A stretch of DNA of 64,000 bases, taken from positions 1,056,257 through 1,120,256 of the forward strand of contig NZ_KI912183.1 in the NCBI RefSeq assembly GCF_000189755.2. The letters are read 5' to 3'. This stretch comes from Desulfotomaculum nigrificans DSM 574. Lineage in GTDB: Bacteria > Bacillota > Desulfotomaculia > Desulfotomaculales > Desulfotomaculaceae. This document shows, one piece after another, positions 60,485 to 64,000 of the stretch (positions within the stretch are counted from its first letter, which is position 1; every line of letters starts with the position of its first letter). The notes below the pieces were generated by a model. It saw only the letters and a program-made list of their open reading frames with translations. It was not told where the DNA came from and did no database searches. The position numbers and the translations under genes were made by a program.

Positions 60485-61786
60485 TCAAGCCAATTTCTTC
60501 TTGTCACTGGATTTTTGTTTACTATTCTGATAAGCCTTTTGCACTACTTCTATAACGTGCATAACGGGTAAATTCATATTTTCCTGGGCCAGTCCGTCTT
60601 CCAACTGCATCCGGCAGGAACCACAGGCAGTCACCACAGTGGAGGCACCGGTACCCTTGATGTCGTCAAGCTTTTTACCAAGAATTTGGTAAGACAATGA
60701 GTAGTTAGTTAAACTAAATGAACCGGCACCACCACAACAACGATTAGGTGCTTTCATGGGCTTATAAGCCAGTCCGGGAATGTTTTTTAAAATTTCCAGG
60801 GGCTGGCGAGTTAAGCCCAGACCTCTGCCTACGTGACAGGGTTCGTGGTAAGTGAAGTCCATAGCTACGTTACCCAGTTTGGAGAAATCAACTTTCAGTA
60901 CATCCACTAGATATTCAGAAATATCATAGGTCTTGTTACCAATGGCCCTGGCTTTTTCTAACAGTGCCGGATCCTTTTCCAATAATTCGCTATATTTGTA
61001 CTTAAAGGATTCCCCACAGGTGCCGCACATGGTAATAACCGCATCAACATTGTATTTACTGAAGATTTCCACGTGGGACTTAGCCATTTCCCTGGCGGTT
61101 TCCACATCCCCGTTAATCAAAGCCGGGGCACCGCAGCAGTGCTGGTCTTTGGGGAAAATCACATTCACTCCGTTGCGGTTCAGTACGTCCACCAAAGCCA
61201 GTCCCGCGGAGGTATAAATATAATTGGTTACACAGCCGGAGAAGAAAGCTACTGTTTTACTGGCATGCTTAACCCGATTTTCTTCCGGAATTAATGACTT
61301 CAAGGGCTTGTCAGCCAGGGTTGGCAACACCCGGCGGGATTCCAGGCCAATGGGAAAGCGCGGGCTCATGCCGGTAGCCTTTTTCTTAAAGGCTAACCCC
61401 TGGAACTTGCCACCCATCCGCAGGCCCAAGTCAAACAGCTTGGGGTGCCGCAATAAATTGAAGGCTACCTTTTTGGCCGTGGGCAAACCCTTTTGCCGGG
61501 CCAATTCAGCCCTGGCTGCCAGGATTACCTTGTGTACCTTAACACCGCAGGGGCAGTTTTCACTGCAGGCCTGGCAGGTTAAGCAAAGGTCAAAACGTTT
61601 AGCAATGCCGGGGGTGTAGCCGATTTGCCCCTTTAAAATAGACTCAGCTAATTTTAACTTGCCCCGGGCCACACTGGATTCGGATCGTGTTTCTTTATAT
61701 ATGGGGCATACAGCCTGGCAGTTACCGCACTTCATACATTTAATCAGTTCTTCTTCAATTTCCTTTAAACCATCGTAAATAGCCAT
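60485..61786 (-). CDS. GlcF-type iron-sulfur subunit of a 2-hydroxyacid dehydrogenase
   Basis: 433 aa. Two [4Fe-4S] motifs in the first 90 residues (CMKCGNCQAVCP and CLTCQACSENCP), then two CCG domains (HCCGAPALINGD at about residue 215 and RCCGGAGSF at about 350), which bind a further cluster. Soluble electron-transfer subunit that passes electrons from the flavin subunit to an acceptor. It starts 12 bases after glcD-like in the same operon. In sulfate reducers such pairs are usually D-lactate dehydrogenases; glycolate oxidation is the alternative. Confidence 0.9.
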   Translation of the reverse strand: MAIYDGLKEIEEELIKCMKCGNCQAVCPIYKETRSESSVARGKLKLAESILKGQIGYTPGIAKRFDLCLTCQACSENCPCGVKVHKVILAARAELARQKGLPTAKKVAFNLLRHPKLFDLGLRMGGKFQGLAFKKKATGMSPRFPIGLESRRVLPTLADKPLKSLIPEENRVKHASKTVAFFSGCVTNYIYTSAGLALVDVLNRNGVNVIFPKDQHCCGAPALINGDVETAREMAKSHVEIFSKYNVDAVITMCGTCGESFKYKYSELLEKDPALLEKARAIGNKTYDISEYLVDVLKVDFSKLGNVAMDFTYHEPCHVGRGLGLTRQPLEILKNIPGLAYKPMKAPNRCCGGAGSFSLTNYSLSYQILGKKLDDIKGTGASTVVTACGSCRMQLEDGLAQENMNLPVMHVIEVVQKAYQNSKQKSSDKKKLA

Positions 61787-61798
61787 TTTGCCGCCCCC

Positions 61799-63178
61799 TT
61801 AGTTCAACATCTTACCAGGGTTTAACAGGTTATCGGGATCCAGGGCTTGTTTCACCTTCCGCATGGCTTCCATGCCACTGTCACCAAATTCCAAAGGCAG
61901 GTACTTGGCCTTGGCCATGCCAATACCGTGCTCCCCACTAATGGTACCACCCAGACTCAGAGCAGTCTTAAAGATTTCATCTACAGCCTGGTGTACCCGC
62001 TCCATTTCTTCAGTATCTCTGGCGTCGGTAAGAATGGTGGGGTGCAGGTTACCGTCCCCGGCATGACCAAAGGTACCAATTTGTAAGTTATATTTTTTAG
62101 CGATATCCTGCAAGGCCACCAGCATTTCAGTAATTTTGCTGCGGGGCACGGTAGCATCCTCCAGTACAGTGGTAGGTTTTACCTGGGCTAAAGCAGGCAA
62201 TGCTGCCCGCCGGGCGGCCCACAGACCGTCACGCTCTTTATCATCCTTGGCCACTTGAATTTTCCCTTTATTTTTCTCTACTACTTTGACCACAATGGCG
62301 GCTTCCCGCTCTACCACTTCGGGAATACCATCCACTTCAATTAGCAGCAAGGCCTCGGCATTGGTGGGTAGACCTACCTTGGCAAAGTTTTCTACAGTTT
62401 GAATGGTTACCTTGTCCATGATTTCCATAGTGGCGGGAATTACTTTACTCCGCACAATTTCGGTAACGGTATTGCCCGCATCGGCCAGGTTATTAAAAAT
62501 GGCCAGCATGGACTTCCTAGCTTCCGGAGCCGGAATTAATTTAACAGTAATTTCAGTAATGATGCCCAGGGTACCCTCGGCACCGGTAAATAGCTTGACC
62601 ATATCATAAGCGGTCACGTTTTTAACGGTTTTACCGCCAAAACGAGCCACTGAGCCATCAGCCAGTACAACTTCCAAACCCATAACATAATGTTTGGTTA
62701 CACCATATTTAAGACCCCGCAAACCACCGGAGCATTCCGATACACTGCCCCCCATAGTAGCTGTGGCCACAGTTCCGGGATCAGGTGGGTAAATCAAACC
62801 AAAGGGGGCCACGGCATTGTTAAGGTCCTGGATAACCACACCTGGCTGTACAACGGCCACCAGATTATCGGCATCAATTTCTAAAATCTTGTTCATGCCT
62901 TGCATGGACACAACAATACCACCCTGAATAGGAATGGTGCCTCCACTCAAATTGGTACCAGAACCTCTGGGATATACCGGAACTTTATACTCCCGGGCAA
63001 TGTTAATGATTTGCACCACTTCATTGGTGCTAGCAGGCACCACCACTACATCCGGCAGTTTGCTGGGCATGTCTGCAGTGGCATCGAAGGAATAACAAAT
63101 TAAATCTTCAGGATCGGTAACAACCTTCTCCTTACCTAATGCCTGAATCAATGCATCGATCACTTGTGCCTTTGCCAT
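61799..63178 (-). CDS. GlcD-type FAD-linked oxidase (D-lactate or glycolate dehydrogenase)
   Basis: 459 aa. FAD-binding PCMH domain with VYPRGSGTNLSGGTIP (about residue 69), PDPGTVATATMGGSVSE and TAYDMVKLFTGAEGTLG. The C-terminal domain has FGHAGDGNLHPTIL (substrate/FAD ligands) and GGTISGEHGIGMAK at about residue 412. Oxidises a 2-hydroxyacid and passes electrons to the GlcF-type partner. Monofunctional, cytoplasmic. Start ATG with GGAGGG seven bases upstream. Confidence 0.92.
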   Translation of the reverse strand: MAKAQVIDALIQALGKEKVVTDPEDLICYSFDATADMPSKLPDVVVVPASTNEVVQIINIAREYKVPVYPRGSGTNLSGGTIPIQGGIVVSMQGMNKILEIDADNLVAVVQPGVVIQDLNNAVAPFGLIYPPDPGTVATATMGGSVSECSGGLRGLKYGVTKHYVMGLEVVLADGSVARFGGKTVKNVTAYDMVKLFTGAEGTLGIITEITVKLIPAPEARKSMLAIFNNLADAGNTVTEIVRSKVIPATMEIMDKVTIQTVENFAKVGLPTNAEALLLIEVDGIPEVVEREAAIVVKVVEKNKGKIQVAKDDKERDGLWAARRAALPALAQVKPTTVLEDATVPRSKITEMLVALQDIAKKYNLQIGTFGHAGDGNLHPTILTDARDTEEMERVHQAVDEIFKTALSLGGTISGEHGIGMAKAKYLPLEFGDSGMEAMRKVKQALDPDNLLNPGKMLN

Positions 63179-63455
63179 ATATAACCCTCCAAGTTAAAAT
63201 TAATTAGTTAATTAACAGCTGCAGCATTACCATTATAGGGTCCGAGGGTATGGTGGTATGATCTTGCAGCCTAAAAAATACATTTGTTTTATAAGATATT
63301 TAATAAGATTCCATAAATTATTGGCTTAACTACTCGGTCAATTTTTTTTAAAAATAATGCTATTATTACACGAATATATTAGCACAGCTTAGGAGTTATT
63401 TCCAGAGTGAAATTATTTTAATTTCAAAATTTTAAGTGAAGCTTTTATTTCTAAA
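63179..63455. other. Intergenic region with the promoter of the glcD-glcF operon
   Basis: AT-rich. A short dyad ACCAT...ATGGT at about 63231-63254 lies 50-75 bases upstream of glcD and could be an operator of a GntR-type lactate regulator, but five-base arms are weak. No gene or RNA recognised. Confidence 0.3.
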
Positions 63456-63484
63456 ACAAAAAACCTTCCCCCATTGGGAAGGCT
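63456..63484 (-). terminator. Terminator of the tupA gene
   Basis: Minus strand: CCTTCCC-AATG-GGGGAAGG followed by TTTTTTG. Confidence 0.85.
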
Positions 63485-63509
63485 TCATGAACTTAGATTT
63501 ATTTACCTG

Positions 63510-64000
63510 CTACTTTTTAACAGCATCGGGGAAGAACAGTGGTTCACCGTATTTATCCACGCCAAACTTGCTAATCATCTCTTGGGTTTCCGGGGAAACC
63601 ATGAAATCTACGAAAGCTTTACCCCCTGCAGCATTCACTTTACTGAATTTCTCGGGATTAATATTCATCACATGGTAGATATTTAACAGCGATTTATCTC
63701 CTTGCAACAGGATATCCAGTTTTAAATTTTTCTTTTGAGCCAGGTAGGTAGCCCGGTCGGTTAAGGTATAACCTTGTTTTTCCGAGGTGATGTTCAATGT
63801 CTGACCCATACCGGAACCGGATTCCTGGTACCACTTTTGACCCTTGGGATTTACTTTAGCTTCTTGCCACAGGGACAATTCCTTCTTATGGGTTCCTGAG
63901 TCATCACCCCGGGAAACAAAAATGCAACCTTTGTTAGCAATTTTCTGCATGGCCTCGGCTGTGGTTTTAGCGCCTTTAATACCAGCCGGGTCATTGGCCG
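63510..64000 (-). CDS. tupA: Tungstate ABC transporter substrate-binding protein, 5' end outside window
   Basis: Only the last 163 residues are in the window. The frame is open to base 64000, so the ATG at 63950 is internal. Sequence: NDPAGIKGAKTTAEAMQKIA, CIFVSRGDDSGTHKKELSLW, KWYQESGSGMGQTLNI and YTLTDRATYLA. This is the TupA family pattern, with the SRGDDSGTH block that binds the oxyanion. Tungstate would supply aldehyde oxidoreductases or formate dehydrogenases. Molybdate binding of the same fold is less likely. A terminator follows, so tupA is the last gene of its unit. Confidence 0.88.
   Translation of the reverse strand, partial: ANDPAGIKGAKTTAEAMQKIANKGCIFVSRGDDSGTHKKELSLWQEAKVNPKGQKWYQESGSGMGQTLNITSEKQGYTLTDRATYLAQKKNLKLDILLQGDKSLLNIYHVMNINPEKFSKVNAAGGKAFVDFMVSPETQEMISKFGVDKYGEPLFFPDAVKK

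Noticed and set aside
63231-63254. Operator for a lactate-responsive GntR regulator
   Set aside because: Only five-base arms (ACCAT/ATGGT) in an AT-rich region, and no regulator gene is adjacent; kept only as a remark in the intergenic entry.

Overview
The window looks like chromosome of a spore-forming, probably sulfate-reducing Firmicute of the Desulfotomaculum lineage (Peptococcaceae in the broad sense). This is inferred from the gene mix, not from a marker gene: AddAB, a TauE/SafE-type exporter with a partner membrane protein, a GlcD/GlcF-type (D-lactate or glycolate) dehydrogenase, a tungstate-binding TupA, and a very large set of genes that look like spore-surface genes. No rRNA, tRNA, CRISPR array or intact prophage is visible.

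Layout. 0-9.2 kb: the 3'-truncated rarA, a 47-aa small gene, a two-gene TauE/SafE operon, an IS1634-like element whose transposase-like gene appears catalytically decayed, a MoxR AAA+ ATPase with a VWA/HEAAH protein, and an orphan 148-aa gene. A short group II intron 3' remnant (domain V and VI hairpins) lies between that orphan gene and addA. 9.3-18.5 kb: addB-addA, two very small ORFs, and an Orn/Lys/Arg decarboxylase.

18.7-48.5 kb is the core of the window. It holds a YmaF-like protein, a DUF169 protein, two DUF6385-type proteins (one with three 102-bp repeats), six plus-strand glycosyltransferase genes (five of them GT2 plus TPR, SunS-like), and two paralogous proteins built on a 'FGLxEIKSEISAIE' repeat (15 and about 3 copies). 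A convergent minus-strand operon follows, with rmlA, rmlC-like, rmlD and rmlB interleaved with giant fused glycosyltransferase/methyltransferase genes. A 125-aa membrane-anchored acidic protein and a holin-like protein close the region. Several of these units are preceded by sequences matching the sigma-K consensus (AC, 16-17 nt, CATAnnnTA). The best two lie before the rhamnose/glycosyltransferase operon and before the DNRLRE/DUF6385 gene. My reading is a late-sporulation island that makes repetitive spore-surface fibre proteins and decorates them with rhamnose-containing glycans, comparable in logic to B. subtilis sps and B. anthracis BclA glycosylation but with different structural proteins.

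48.6-64 kb is housekeeping: thrC, a complete glutamine-type ABC transporter, an amino-acid permease, a solitary pstS, an orphan PhoB-like regulator, an EAL phosphodiesterase that has lost the middle of its gene by deletion plus frameshift, a methyl-accepting chemotaxis protein, a glcF-glcD pair and the 3' part of tupA. Strong bidirectional terminators separate most units.
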